A stretch of 18,444 bases of DNA from CBDVAK01 sp965371945 (GCA_965371945.1 CBDVAK010000034.1:1-18444); one strand, 5' to 3'. Numbered from the stretch's first letter, positions 7,540 through 16,076 are shown. The notes: generated by a model from the sequence alone, not told the origin. Made by a program: numbers and translations.

Positions 7540-8679
7540 TTAGTCGCTGAGCAGGTGCCCCTGACGATGGGCCAGCTCTTGCGCGCCTGCCAGCGAGGCG
7601 ATCTTCTGCCCCGGTTGAGCCAGGCGAATCCGCTGTCGTGACATCATCACCCCGTCCACCGTGCTTTTCACCACAACCCGACCCGGTGCAGGCAACTGTG
7701 CTATCGGATCAACGATTTCCGCGATGATTTCACCTTTGCTGACTGCGTCTCCCGGGCTTTTTCTGTACACGATGATTCCCGCACAGGGCGCACTGATGTA
7801 ATCGAGCCCAGCCAACGGCGTGGCGCTCGAAAGCGGCTGCGGCAAGGGCCCAGGGTCACCGCTGATCACACCGCGTCGCTGCAGGTAACGGAACAGGTTG
7901 TCAGCGTCACGGGACGCGGTGCGGTCGTCGACATCGGCCAGTCCGCGCAACTCGATGGTGGTCGACATACAAGCAAACGGAATGGGATGCTCCGGAAATC
8001 GATCACGCAACCCCTGCCAGAGCCCACTGAAGGCCTCGTCAAAGGGCTCGCCACCGGACCTCCTCGCCAGCAGGCTGACCCGACTGCCAAGCTGACAATG
8101 GAGTTCCTCGGCCTGATCCCAGCAATCATCGTGGGTATAAAGGTGCAGCACCGCCTCGTAATCACAATGCAGGTCGAACACCAGGTCAGCGTCCACCGCC
8201 AGACGCCACAATGCCAACCGCAGAGACTCGTTCTCGGTTTCGGCGACGCGCTCATCAAGCACCGCCACTGCCGCGGCACGAATGATACTGACGTTGGCGG
8301 CGGCGCCCGCGCCCAGGCGTGACGCCACACGTTCCGCCACCTCGGAGGACAGGTCCGGCCAGCCACGATTGAAGTTGCCACCGCCCATGAAATCGTAACG
8401 ACCGACAAGATAGCCGAGCAACTGCTGACCCAGGCCGACCGGGTTGGCTGCCGGGACCAACACCACCTGGCCACGGATCAGCCCGCTGGCATCGGCCTCG
8501 TCCAGTTGCCGTTGCAGGTGATGCAGCACCAGCATGCCGGGAATCTCGTCGGCATGGATGGCTGCCTGCAGGTAAGCCTTGGGGCCACCACCGTCACCGC
8601 GGTAGGTGTGCACCAGCAGGTGCCGGCTGGTGCCCGGAGAAACTGCCGGCAGCTCGATTCGGTCGCTATGCTTGCTCAT
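7540..8679 (-). CDS. Succinylglutamate desuccinylase/aspartoacylase-family deacylase
   Basis: A 379-residue member of the AstE/AspA group of zinc hydrolases (carboxypeptidase M14 fold). Metal ligands appear as H42 and E45 in AIHADE, with H171 in VFDLHCD as the third. NFNR at 102-105 resembles the substrate-binding segment of the group. The C-terminal part (about 300-335: APCAGIIVYRKSPGDAVSKG) is the barrel-sandwich domain typical of this subfamily. Such enzymes cleave N-acyl groups from amino acids (N-succinylglutamate, N-acetylaspartate, N-acetyl-diaminobutyrate). The substrate cannot be told here, since no arginine-catabolism or ectoine genes are adjacent. The frame is open 58 codons upstream, but that part overlaps the inverted-repeat element and lacks family similarity, so I start at the ATG at 8679. 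Its ribosome binding site is weak. Confidence 0.85.
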   Translation of the reverse strand: MSKHSDRIELPAVSPGTSRHLLVHTYRGDGGGPKAYLQAAIHADEIPGMLVLHHLQRQLDEADASGLIRGQVVLVPAANPVGLGQQLLGYLVGRYDFMGGGNFNRGWPDLSSEVAERVASRLGAGAAANVSIIRAAAVAVLDERVAETENESLRLALWRLAVDADLVFDLHCDYEAVLHLYTHDDCWDQAEELHCQLGSRVSLLARRSGGEPFDEAFSGLWQGLRDRFPEHPIPFACMSTTIELRGLADVDDRTASRDADNLFRYLQRRGVISGDPGPLPQPLSSATPLAGLDYISAPCAGIIVYRKSPGDAVSKGEIIAEIVDPIAQLPAPGRVVVKSTVDGVMMSRQRIRLAQPGQKIASLAGAQELAHRQGHLLSD

Positions 8680-8724
8680 CTGTACCCAGTCCCGAAAATC
8701 AAAGTGGCGAAAAGGCGCGCATCC

Positions 8725-8889
8725 TATACCCACGGCACGCCAGTTCTCGGCCTCCATCGCACACGCCTTGACGCGGATGGCTGCGTTGGAAATGCTTGCT
8801 GTAGTGCGGCTGGAGCGGCGCCTTTCCGCCTTGCCCTCCACGCCAATGCACACACGCTCAAAACCGAAAACCGGTGTGCCGTGGGTATA
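8725..8889. repeat. 165-bp element bounded by 26-bp imperfect inverted repeats
   Basis: Positions 8725-8750 are the reverse complement of 8864-8889 at 23 of 26 positions, with ends TATACCC and GGGTATA. The 113-base interior also holds related short repeats (GCGTGTGC twice on the minus strand). On the minus strand two of the three mismatches become G-U pairs, so a minus-strand RNA would form a nearly unbroken 26-bp stem. The element fills most of the gap between the kinase stop and the deacylase start, both transcribed on the minus strand. I see no target-site duplication. It may be a small non-autonomous mobile element, a REP-like unit or an RNA control structure. Confidence 0.6.
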
Positions 8890-8949
8890 CCGAAGCGCCG
8901 AGACAGGCCAAGCACCACCGCCTCATGCCGTCGACCATTACGGATGGCG

Positions 8950-11900
8950 CTATTGAGAAACGGCGGCCTCGGTCAGGGAGGCCCGACACCGGGTCTCGAC
9001 TTCGGGCAATTGCGCCAATGCGGTGTCGAAATCGAACTCGGAAACCGCGGCGGAAAGCATTCGCAATTGTGGCGCCATGGGGGTATCCGCCAGCAGCCGC
9101 TGCAACCTTTCAAGTGGCTCGCTGGCCTCGGCGTCATCTTCTTCCAGCAGGGCGCGCAGATGCCCCAGCAACTCCCCTACCTGCTCCTGGTCAGGTGCAT
9201 CGGCAACTGGCGGCGGCTGACAATCGGCATCGATGCCCGCCAACCCCGGCAGCACCGCGGCCAGCTCCGAGCTGACCGCGGCGAGCTCTTCGCCAAGTTC
9301 GGTGCGCCCGGCGCGCAACGCCTGCTCGAGTACCTGGGCGCTCTCCGCTACCCGCTGCGCACCGATGTTTCCGGCCACTCCCTTGAGGGTGTGCGCCAAC
9401 CGCTGCGCATGCTCGGTGTCGCCATCCCCCAGTACTACCGAAATTTGTGCCGGAATATCAGCCTGACTGTCGCGGAACCTTGACAGAATGTTCCGATAGA
9501 GCTTCTCGTTGCCAACCACCCGGGCAAGCCCGGCTTCGGTATCGATACCCTCGAGCGTGGCAAGATCATCGGACCGGCCATCAGCCGCATTGTCGGTAGT
9601 CGGCGGGACCGGCTTCGGACTCTGTCGGCGACGCGGCTCAGGCACCTCGATCCAGCGTTCCAGGGCCTGATAGAGTTCCTTGATATCCACCGGTTTGGCG
9701 ACATGATCGTTCATGCCGACCGCAATTGCCCGCTCCCGGTCACTCGCCATGGCATTCGCAGTCATGGCGATCACCGGGAGATCGCGAAAACGACTCTCCC
9801 GGCGTATTTCCCGGGTCGCCTGGTAGCCGTCCATGACTGGCATCTGTATATCCATCAACACGCAGTCGAACCAATCCGGACGAGCCTTGAGCATGTCCAC
9901 GCCTTCGCGACCGTTGCCGGCGACGGTGACGCTGACTCCGACACCCTCGAGAATTTCGCGGGCGACCTGCTGGTTGATCTCGTTGTCCTCGACCAGCAGC
10001 ACGCGGGCGCCCCTGACATGCTCCGCGAGCGCCTGGGTGCCGCTACGATGCCGGGTGCCAACACGTTTGCCGAATACGCCGAGAATACCGTCCAGAAGAG
10101 TGGACGGAGACACCGGCTTGATCAACACGCCGTCCGGGCTGATCTCAGCGCTCGCATCCAGCAAACGATCCCGGTCATAGGCAGTCACCATCAGTACCGC
10201 CGGCGCCCGGGCGAGCCGACTATCGCTCTTGATGCGCTGTAGCAACTCCACACCGTCCATCTCCGGCATCTTCCAGTCACTGAGCACCAGGTCGAATGGT
10301 TCTGCCGTGGCGCCCTCCAGTTGCCTGAGTGCAGCCACGGCCGAGTCCACCTCGACGACTTCAAAGCCGAACGAATTCAAGTAGCGGCACAAAATCACCC
10401 GTGCGGTGGGGTTGTCGTCGACCACCAGTACCCTCAGCTCACCCACATCGCTGCGCGGCTGCTGCACCGGTAACACATCGGCCTCATCGGCTATCCCGAA
10501 TCGGGCCGTAAACCAGAAGGTGGAACCCTGACCAGGTTCCGAGGTAACTCCGATCTCGCCACCCATCAATTCGACCAGGCGTTTGGAGATCGCCAAACCC
10601 AGCCCGGTGCCACCGTATTGTCGGGTGGTCGAGGTATCCGCCTGGGAGAAAGGCTGGAACAATCCGGCGCACTGATCCTTGCTCATGCCGATGCCGCTGT
10701 CGCACACCTCGAAACGCAGCATGGTGGACCGGGGACTGGATTCCAGCACCCGGATGGACAAGGTGATCTCGCCGGCGTCGGTGAATTTGACCGCATTGTT
10801 CATCAGATTGATCAGGATCTGCCCCAGACGCAGCGGATCACCGACCAGTGCATAGGACATCCCGAAGTCAAAGTCGAAGATCAGCTCGGTACCTTTCTCG
10901 CCTGCCTTGAGACCGATGACACTGGACAGGTTTTCCAGCACTTCGCTGTGGATATCGAACGGGATCTCCTCCACATCGAGCTTGCCGGCTTCAATCTTCG
11001 AAAAATCCAGGATGTCGTTGATGATGCCCAGCAGAGCTTTGGCGGAAACTTCGGTTTTGTTCAGGTAATCCCGCTGCCGGTCATCCAGATCGGTATTCAG
11101 GGCCAGGTGGGTGAGCCCGATGATGGCATTCATGGGGGTGCGGATTTCATGGCTCATGTTGGCCAGGAAATCGCCTTTCATGCGATTCGCCTGCTCCGCG
11201 CTGTCGCGTGCCTCGCTTACCACACGCTCGGTTTCGATGCGCTCCTGCAGGCTTTGCCGCAGCGAATCGACGAAGAAAACGAGCGCACGTGACATGTCGG
11301 CGATCTCGTCGTCGCCACGGGTGGATATGTCGACGGCATCGTAATCGCCGTCACGACCCGCCACCATGGTATCGCGCAACGCGGTGAGACGATCCACGAT
11401 ACCGCGACGTACCACCACCCAGCCGATCAACAGCGCCAGCACCAACGCCACCAACGCCAGTCCGGCCACCAGCAATGAGCCGCGTGAGGCCATCTCGCGA
11501 ACCCGGGCCGACTGCTGCCTGGCTGCTTCCATAACGGTATTGGTCTGTGCGGACGCAGTCTCCCTGAGTTGCGCCACCAGCGCATTGGCACGGGTCGATA
11601 GTTCGTCGATCAACCCCTCCATGCGCAGTTTTCGACGCCGCAAATCGAACGGATTCGCGCGCCCGACGCCCAGATCGACCAGGCGCGCAACCACCGGGCC
11701 CAGTTCAGTGCTTACCTCCTTGCTGCCGAGACTGCCGACGTCACGTCGCAGCGACTCGGCCACCCGTTCGAAATCCGCCTGCAAGCGATCAAGCCGTTGT
11801 GGCTGCGACACGCTCAGTGTCTGGTGCAGCAACGAAGTCGCCTCGCGCACCACAATTTCGAGTTCCAGACTGTACTGAAAATTGGCCAGTTGCACGTTGA

Positions 11901-12516
11901 GGAAATCATCGAGTGCTTCTTCGCTGTCGCCGGCAGCAAGATTGGCCAGATCCATCACCGCCAGGCTCAGCTCGAAGCCCGCATCGCTCTTGATCGGTTC
12001 CAGTGTGGCAAGCATCTGTTGCGACAAGGAGACAGCCTGACGCAGTACCTGCGCCTCGAAGGCTCCCAGGTTGAGAATGGCGCCGCGAGTCTCGTAGATT
12101 GATTCCAGCGTTTCCTTGAGCTGGCCAAGAAGCTGTGCAAAATCGTCGGTCGGGTGCTGGGTGGGAACGGTATGAAGTCGTTGTGCATGGCCACGCAGAG
12201 CGGTCAGTTCGGATAAGGTCCGCTGCTGTTCGCGATCCAGCGACTGGTGATCCGCGGCAACCGCCAGCGCCGGTGCAGCCGCCGCGATACCGCTGGCGGT
12301 ACGATCGAACTGCGTCGCACTCCTGATCGCGACCAGACTCCGCTCGGTAACATCATTGATGGCGCCGGTGAAGTTTCCGAACGACCAGATCGCGTAACCG
12401 GCAATCCCGAGGGTCAGTACCGAACCGGCCACAAAGGCAAGCTGCAAACGTCCCCGGATGGTCTTCAACCAGCTGCGTCGACTGCCACCAGGTGGCCGTC
12501 CGGGAATAGCGGTCAT
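8950..12516 (-). CDS. Hybrid sensor histidine kinase with two receiver domains and Hpt (TorS-like)
   Basis: This 1188-residue inner-membrane kinase runs: TM1 (24-46), a long helical periplasmic sensor (about 50-340, resembling the TorS type), TM2 (343-366), HAMP (about 366-420), HisKA with phosphoacceptor H456 in MSHEIRTPMN, HATPase (N-box NLMNNAVKFT, DSGIGM, GGTGLGL), receiver 1 with D747 in LSDWKMPEMDG, receiver 2 with D889 in LMDIQMPVMDG, and Hpt with H1042 in AHTLKGVAGN. An acidic extension of about 80 residues follows. All phosphorelay residues are present. The start at ATG 12516 leaves 26 bases to the upstream stop and has AGGTGG 11 bases before it. A GTG at 12567 would overlap the upstream gene by 25 bases and has no ribosome binding site. 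No response-regulator gene is nearby. The upstream gene encodes its likely periplasmic partner. Confidence 0.92.
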   Translation of the reverse strand: MTAIPGRPPGGSRRSWLKTIRGRLQLAFVAGSVLTLGIAGYAIWSFGNFTGAINDVTERSLVAIRSATQFDRTASGIAAAAPALAVAADHQSLDREQQRTLSELTALRGHAQRLHTVPTQHPTDDFAQLLGQLKETLESIYETRGAILNLGAFEAQVLRQAVSLSQQMLATLEPIKSDAGFELSLAVMDLANLAAGDSEEALDDFLNVQLANFQYSLELEIVVREATSLLHQTLSVSQPQRLDRLQADFERVAESLRRDVGSLGSKEVSTELGPVVARLVDLGVGRANPFDLRRRKLRMEGLIDELSTRANALVAQLRETASAQTNTVMEAARQQSARVREMASRGSLLVAGLALVALVLALLIGWVVVRRGIVDRLTALRDTMVAGRDGDYDAVDISTRGDDEIADMSRALVFFVDSLRQSLQERIETERVVSEARDSAEQANRMKGDFLANMSHEIRTPMNAIIGLTHLALNTDLDDRQRDYLNKTEVSAKALLGIINDILDFSKIEAGKLDVEEIPFDIHSEVLENLSSVIGLKAGEKGTELIFDFDFGMSYALVGDPLRLGQILINLMNNAVKFTDAGEITLSIRVLESSPRSTMLRFEVCDSGIGMSKDQCAGLFQPFSQADTSTTRQYGGTGLGLAISKRLVELMGGEIGVTSEPGQGSTFWFTARFGIADEADVLPVQQPRSDVGELRVLVVDDNPTARVILCRYLNSFGFEVVEVDSAVAALRQLEGATAEPFDLVLSDWKMPEMDGVELLQRIKSDSRLARAPAVLMVTAYDRDRLLDASAEISPDGVLIKPVSPSTLLDGILGVFGKRVGTRHRSGTQALAEHVRGARVLLVEDNEINQQVAREILEGVGVSVTVAGNGREGVDMLKARPDWFDCVLMDIQMPVMDGYQATREIRRESRFRDLPVIAMTANAMASDRERAIAVGMNDHVAKPVDIKELYQALERWIEVPEPRRRQSPKPVPPTTDNAADGRSDDLATLEGIDTEAGLARVVGNEKLYRNILSRFRDSQADIPAQISVVLGDGDTEHAQRLAHTLKGVAGNIGAQRVAESAQVLEQALRAGRTELGEELAAVSSELAAVLPGLAGIDADCQPPPVADAPDQEQVGELLGHLRALLEEDDAEASEPLERLQRLLADTPMAPQLRMLSAAVSEFDFDTALAQLPEVETRCRASLTEAAVSQ

Positions 12517-12542
12517 AGCGAGGACAGCCACCTGAACTGTGT

Positions 12543-13868
12543 TCAGGCCTGCTGAAACCGTTTCCACTGACGAATCAGATGCCGTGACTGATCCATGATC
12601 GAGTTCCAGCAGGCGATGCTGGACATGCGCTCCGTATAGGAACCACCATCACGCACCGTTCCGGCGGGCTCCAACACACTGCCGTCCGGGCCGGTGATCG
12701 GTTCGGCCGCGGCCTTGCCCTCGATCCAGTAACCCCATTCGTCCGCGGTCAGGTGTGCTCTGGCAGTGTCCAGTACCGAAGGATAGTACCCCTGGCGTTG
12801 CAGGAAGGCACCCGGCCAGCCGGACAAAAACCAGTCGATGAACTCCAACGCCGCGCTGCGCCTGGACCCTTGCAATGTCTTGGATAAACCCAGTCCATAG
12901 CACCAGCCACGATAGCCTTCCTGCAGAGGCGGATAGCTGCACGCAATACCCATCTGCCGCACACGGGTCACCGCTGGTGACCACATCGACTGGATCACGA
13001 CTTTGCCGGAAGCCATAAAATCCACACTCTGGTTGAAATCCGACCACAGGCCATGAAATTGGCCGGCACGCTTGGCCTCGATCAGAGTATCGACAGTCAG
13101 GTCGATTTCATCCCGGCTCATATTGCCCTTGTCAGAGTAGCGGTGCCGCCCCATGGATTCGATCGCAAGCGCGGCATCGATGATGCCGATGCTGGGGACA
13201 TCGATCAGGGCGGTCCTGCCCTTGAATTCCGGATTGAGCAACTCGCTCCAGCGGGTAATCGGACGATCGACCAGGTCGGGGCGCACACCAAGAGTATCCG
13301 CGTTGTAGACGATAGGCACCATGGTCATCCAGTCACTGGGCGATGCCGAAAAGGTCTTGGAGTCAGCACCATCGGCAAACGTAAGAGTAAAAGGGGCCCC
13401 ACCCTGGGGAGAAAGTTCATGGCCATCGATTCTTCCACTGGTCAGTACTGTCGCAATCTGCGCCGAATGGCGGATGGCGCTGGCCGGGATGGTTTGCATT
13501 CGACCCAGGCGGTAGACCTGTTTGAGAAGAGCATAGTCCAGCTCGAGGATGTCGAGATCGTTGGGTCGTGTCACCACCATCTTGAGTATGTCGTCGCTGG
13601 GCATGACCTGATAGACGATTCTGATCCCGAGTTCCTGCTCGGCCCTGCTGGCGATTTCCGGGAAAGCGGTCACACCGGATGTGATATAGCGTAATTCCGG
13701 CTTTTCCCTGGCGTGCACCCAGGGTGCCCCGCTTATCCCACCGGCAACCGCGAGGCCTACCCCGGCAGCACACTGACCAAGAAACTTTCGGCGACCATCA
13801 TCCGGCCCACTGTCAGCGACCAGCGCCTCCACCCCTTGCGCCGGAGTGTTCGCGTTCATGCCTGGCAT
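12543..13868 (-). CDS. Tat-exported extracellular solute-binding protein, PotD-like
   Basis: A 441-residue periplasmic binding protein. The twin-arginine signal is clear: RRKFL at residues 26-30, the hydrophobic stretch AAGVGLAVAGGISGA, and cleavage near WVHA (about 52). The mature part has the pattern of ABC family-1 solute-binding proteins of the spermidine/putrescine type: an early beta strand with YITSGV, DILELDYALLKQVY, WSELLNPEFKGRTALID and a C-terminal LEFIDWFLSGW. There is no lipobox cysteine. No permease or ATPase genes are adjacent; instead the hybrid kinase starts 26 bases after the stop. That suggests a sensory rather than transport role, as with TorT for TorS; the ligand is unknown. 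The ATG at 13868 has GAGG seven bases upstream; ATGs at 13874 and 13859 are in frame, the first too close to the GAGG. Confidence 0.85.
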   Translation of the reverse strand: MPGMNANTPAQGVEALVADSGPDDGRRKFLGQCAAGVGLAVAGGISGAPWVHAREKPELRYITSGVTAFPEIASRAEQELGIRIVYQVMPSDDILKMVVTRPNDLDILELDYALLKQVYRLGRMQTIPASAIRHSAQIATVLTSGRIDGHELSPQGGAPFTLTFADGADSKTFSASPSDWMTMVPIVYNADTLGVRPDLVDRPITRWSELLNPEFKGRTALIDVPSIGIIDAALAIESMGRHRYSDKGNMSRDEIDLTVDTLIEAKRAGQFHGLWSDFNQSVDFMASGKVVIQSMWSPAVTRVRQMGIACSYPPLQEGYRGWCYGLGLSKTLQGSRRSAALEFIDWFLSGWPGAFLQRQGYYPSVLDTARAHLTADEWGYWIEGKAAAEPITGPDGSVLEPAGTVRDGGSYTERMSSIACWNSIMDQSRHLIRQWKRFQQA

Positions 13869-13988
13869 CGTCATGCCTCACCACACAGGGTTCAGGAATC
13901 GAGGACGCAGAATAGCATCCCCCCGATGCCGTGCTCATCGATATCCTCGACCAACGCTTTCACGGGGCGGCGCCTTGGCAGTCGTGAC

Positions 13989-14094
13989 GTGGGTGCGGGC
14001 AGTGCCTTCCAGGAAACGCCGTGAATACATCCCTGTAGGCTCGACAGCGGCATCCCTGCCGCTAACGGTCTCGGAAGGCACCACCCGCACCCAC
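13989..14094. repeat. Cloverleaf-like palindromic intergenic unit (REP-like)
   Basis: The arms 13989-14010 and 14073-14094 are reverse complements at 20 of 22 positions. Inside, CCGT (14019-14022) pairs with ACGG (14065-14068) and encloses two hairpins, TACA-TCCC-TGTA (14026-14037) and AGCGGCA-TCCC-TGCCGCT (14046-14063), both with the same TCCC loop. The inner sequence resembles, from memory, palindromic intergenic repeats scattered in gammaproteobacterial genomes. A single copy is visible here, so repetition cannot be shown from this window. Confidence 0.65.
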
Positions 14095-14134
14095 ATTGCC
14101 CCGGCTTATTGCAACCACGATTTCTTCATGTAAG

Positions 14135-14163
14135 TTGACAAGTTCCTCCGGTAAGGATATGGA
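14135..14163 (+). promoter_or_regulatory. Putative sigma-70 promoter for the ExeA-LysM gene
   Basis: TTGACA at 14135-14140 is a perfect -35 box. After a 17-base spacer comes TATGGA (14158-14163), a weak -10 keeping only the TAT and lacking the final T. It points at the gene starting at 14256 and would give a leader of about 85 bases that contains the hairpins at 14176-14231. Confidence 0.45.
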
Positions 14164-14175
14164 TAGAAGCCAGCA

Positions 14176-14231
14176 GGGCTGACGGAACCCGACACCATAC
14201 TGGTGTGACCGGGCGCCTGGAACGTCAGCCC
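14176..14231 (+). promoter_or_regulatory. Structured 5' leader before the ExeA-LysM gene
   Basis: GGGCTGACG (14176-14184) pairs perfectly with CGTCAGCCC (14223-14231). Inside it ACACCA (14192-14197) pairs with TGGTGT (14201-14206), and a near-palindrome CCGGGCGCCTGG (14209-14220) can form a second small stem. The structure ends 11 bases before the GGGGAGG ribosome binding site, so it could affect translation. No T run follows, so it is not a terminator. Confidence 0.45.
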
Positions 14232-14255
14232 GGTCTGCTCCCGGGGAGGTTTGGC

Positions 14256-16046
14256 ATGTACACCAACCACTTTGGCCTGTCGATGCGCCCATTCGACATG
14301 AGTCCGGATCCACGCCTGGTACACGGTAATGCGCCTTTCTGTAGCGCGTTCAACACACTGCGCCGGCGGATCGAGAACGGTAGCCAGCTCATGGAGCTGT
14401 CCGGCAACCCGGGGATGGGCAAGACCACGCTGCTGCTGAAGCTGATCGCAGAGCTGGAAGGGGCCCGACCTCTGGTGTTTCTCCCCATCGCCAATCTTTG
14501 CTTTGACGATCTGCTCAGCTACGCCTGCGATCAGCTGCAAATTGACTGCGCCGAGGCACACGATCGCCACGGTGGGATCGACACCCGTGCGTTTGCCGAT
14601 CTCTGCGCGGCGGCAGCGGCGGACGCCCTGATCATCGTCGACGAGGCCCAGAATCTCCCTGATGACAGCAGGGAGGGTCTGATGGCACTGCTGCCGGTGC
14701 TCGCAGAACGGGCGCCAGGGTTGCAGATCATCCTCGCCGGCTCCCCGCCAGCCGGGCACAACCCGGACAGCATTTTCAGCCCGATCTCCGCGCAACCACC
14801 CATTCTGCTCGACGGCCTCACCGCGGCCGAAACCGTGGACTTTATCCGCCATCGTCTGAAGCGTGCCGGAGCAACCACCGATCCGATATTTGAAGATGAC
14901 GCCCTGACCCGTGTTTCGTCGCTGTCAAAGGGTACTCCGCGGCTCATCAACACCCTGTGCGACAGCGCAATGCTGACCGCATACAGCGAAGACAAACATC
15001 TGGTGGATGCGCCGACCGTGGAACGAGCAATCCAGGACACCGGTCTCGGGCTGCAGCAGGACGCCACGCTGGCTGACGACGACCACCAGACAGATGCGAC
15101 CACCGACACCGGCCTGGTTGCCTCCCAGTGCCGTTCCGCCTGGCTGACGGCGACTCGCGCCGCTATGGCGCTGGGACGGTGGCTGACACAGACTGTCGGT
15201 ACCGGTGTCACGCAATTGCGTTTTGCCATAGCCAAACCGCCTTCGCGCCCGCGGGAACCCAGGGCCGCGCACTCCCGAACCGCAGCGCGGCAGTCGTTTG
15301 ATTCGCTACGCCACCGGCTGCACGGTTGGCTGGTGAACCAGCAACCAGGGCACCACGCCACCACCATCGTCTGGGTCTGGGCACTGTCCGCTACAGCCGT
15401 GCTGGCGTGGACCCAGACAACACCATCGAATGTCGCGGATGAAGACGGAGCACGCAATCAGGCACCCATGGCACAGCTATTGGCAGAGGAATCACCCGAT
15501 CGACTTGCCAACGCCGATCTGCGCGCGCAGCTGGCCCGCCTTAGAAAGGAATTGCGGGACAGCGAATCTGCACGCACGGTTTTGCAACAACACTTTCTAG
15601 CGCAGCAGAATATGCCGCGCCTGCCGGTTTCCACTGAACAAGTGGAATCCGCCGGCACAGGTGCTCCAGCAGATAACCCGGCCACGGGCGCAGCGACCAT
15701 CGACAAACCCGATGTTGCCAAACCGGACCGCGACACGCCCACCGAGCGCCGGCACCGGGTGGCAAAGGGAGACACCCTGTGGGGCATCGCCAGGCAGTAC
15801 TCGGTCAGCGTCGAGCAATTGGCATCCTGGAACCAACTCAACCAGAATCAATCGCTGCGGCCCGGAACAACCCTCGTGGTCATGCCGAAACCCGGTAGTG
15901 GTACCTTCTACACGGTCAGACAGGGCGACTCGCTGTACGGTATTTCCAGAAAGTTTTCGGTCAGCGTCACCAATCTGCAGCAATGGAACCAACTGGACAA
16001 AAGCAGCCATATCAAGACCAACCAGCTGCTGCTGGTAAATAGATAG
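14256..16046 (+). CDS. ExeA/GspA-like AAA+ ATPase with membrane segment and two LysM domains
   Basis: This 596-residue protein joins a cytoplasmic ATPase to a peptidoglycan-binding tail. The N-terminus MYTNHFGLSMRPFDMSPDP is the start typical of ExeA/GspA/MshM-type ATPases. Walker A is GNPGMGKT (50-57) and Walker B is IIVDEAQN with D129/E130; the GTPRLINTLCD motif lies near 228-238. A single membrane segment follows (about 367-386), then a short coiled coil (418-455) and a Pro/Ala/Thr-rich linker. Two similar LysM domains complete it (about 499-543, GDTLWGIARQ; 549-596, GDSLYGISRK). LysM binds GlcNAc-containing glycans, so the tail should contact the cell wall. GspA/ExeA helps secretin assembly through peptidoglycan, and a related role is an inference. 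GGGGAGG sits six bases before the ATG. No secretion or pilus genes are in view. Confidence 0.88.
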   Translation: MYTNHFGLSMRPFDMSPDPRLVHGNAPFCSAFNTLRRRIENGSQLMELSGNPGMGKTTLLLKLIAELEGARPLVFLPIANLCFDDLLSYACDQLQIDCAEAHDRHGGIDTRAFADLCAAAAADALIIVDEAQNLPDDSREGLMALLPVLAERAPGLQIILAGSPPAGHNPDSIFSPISAQPPILLDGLTAAETVDFIRHRLKRAGATTDPIFEDDALTRVSSLSKGTPRLINTLCDSAMLTAYSEDKHLVDAPTVERAIQDTGLGLQQDATLADDDHQTDATTDTGLVASQCRSAWLTATRAAMALGRWLTQTVGTGVTQLRFAIAKPPSRPREPRAAHSRTAARQSFDSLRHRLHGWLVNQQPGHHATTIVWVWALSATAVLAWTQTTPSNVADEDGARNQAPMAQLLAEESPDRLANADLRAQLARLRKELRDSESARTVLQQHFLAQQNMPRLPVSTEQVESAGTGAPADNPATGAATIDKPDVAKPDRDTPTERRHRVAKGDTLWGIARQYSVSVEQLASWNQLNQNQSLRPGTTLVVMPKPGSGTFYTVRQGDSLYGISRKFSVSVTNLQQWNQLDKSSHIKTNQLLLVNR

Positions 16047-16076
16047 TATTGTACCCGTCGATTCAGGTTGTCGGGT

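Larger units (their letters stand above)
13869..14255. other. Divergent intergenic region with palindromic unit, promoter and leader
   Basis: This 387-base gap separates the minus-strand binding-protein gene from the plus-strand ExeA-LysM gene. It contains a palindromic cloverleaf-like unit (13989-14094), a sigma-70-like promoter (14135-14163) and a structured leader (14176-14231), each listed separately. Near the binding-protein gene, TCGAGGA (13899-13905) and TCCTCGA (13944-13950) flank a possible minus-strand -10 (TATTCT at 13914-13909) with no clear -35. No reading frame here looks coding. Confidence 0.6.

Noticed and set aside
8680..8853. N-terminal extension of the deacylase to 8853
   Set aside because: The extra 58 residues come largely from the inverted-repeat element and do not resemble the family N-terminus; the ATG at 8679 gives the expected length.
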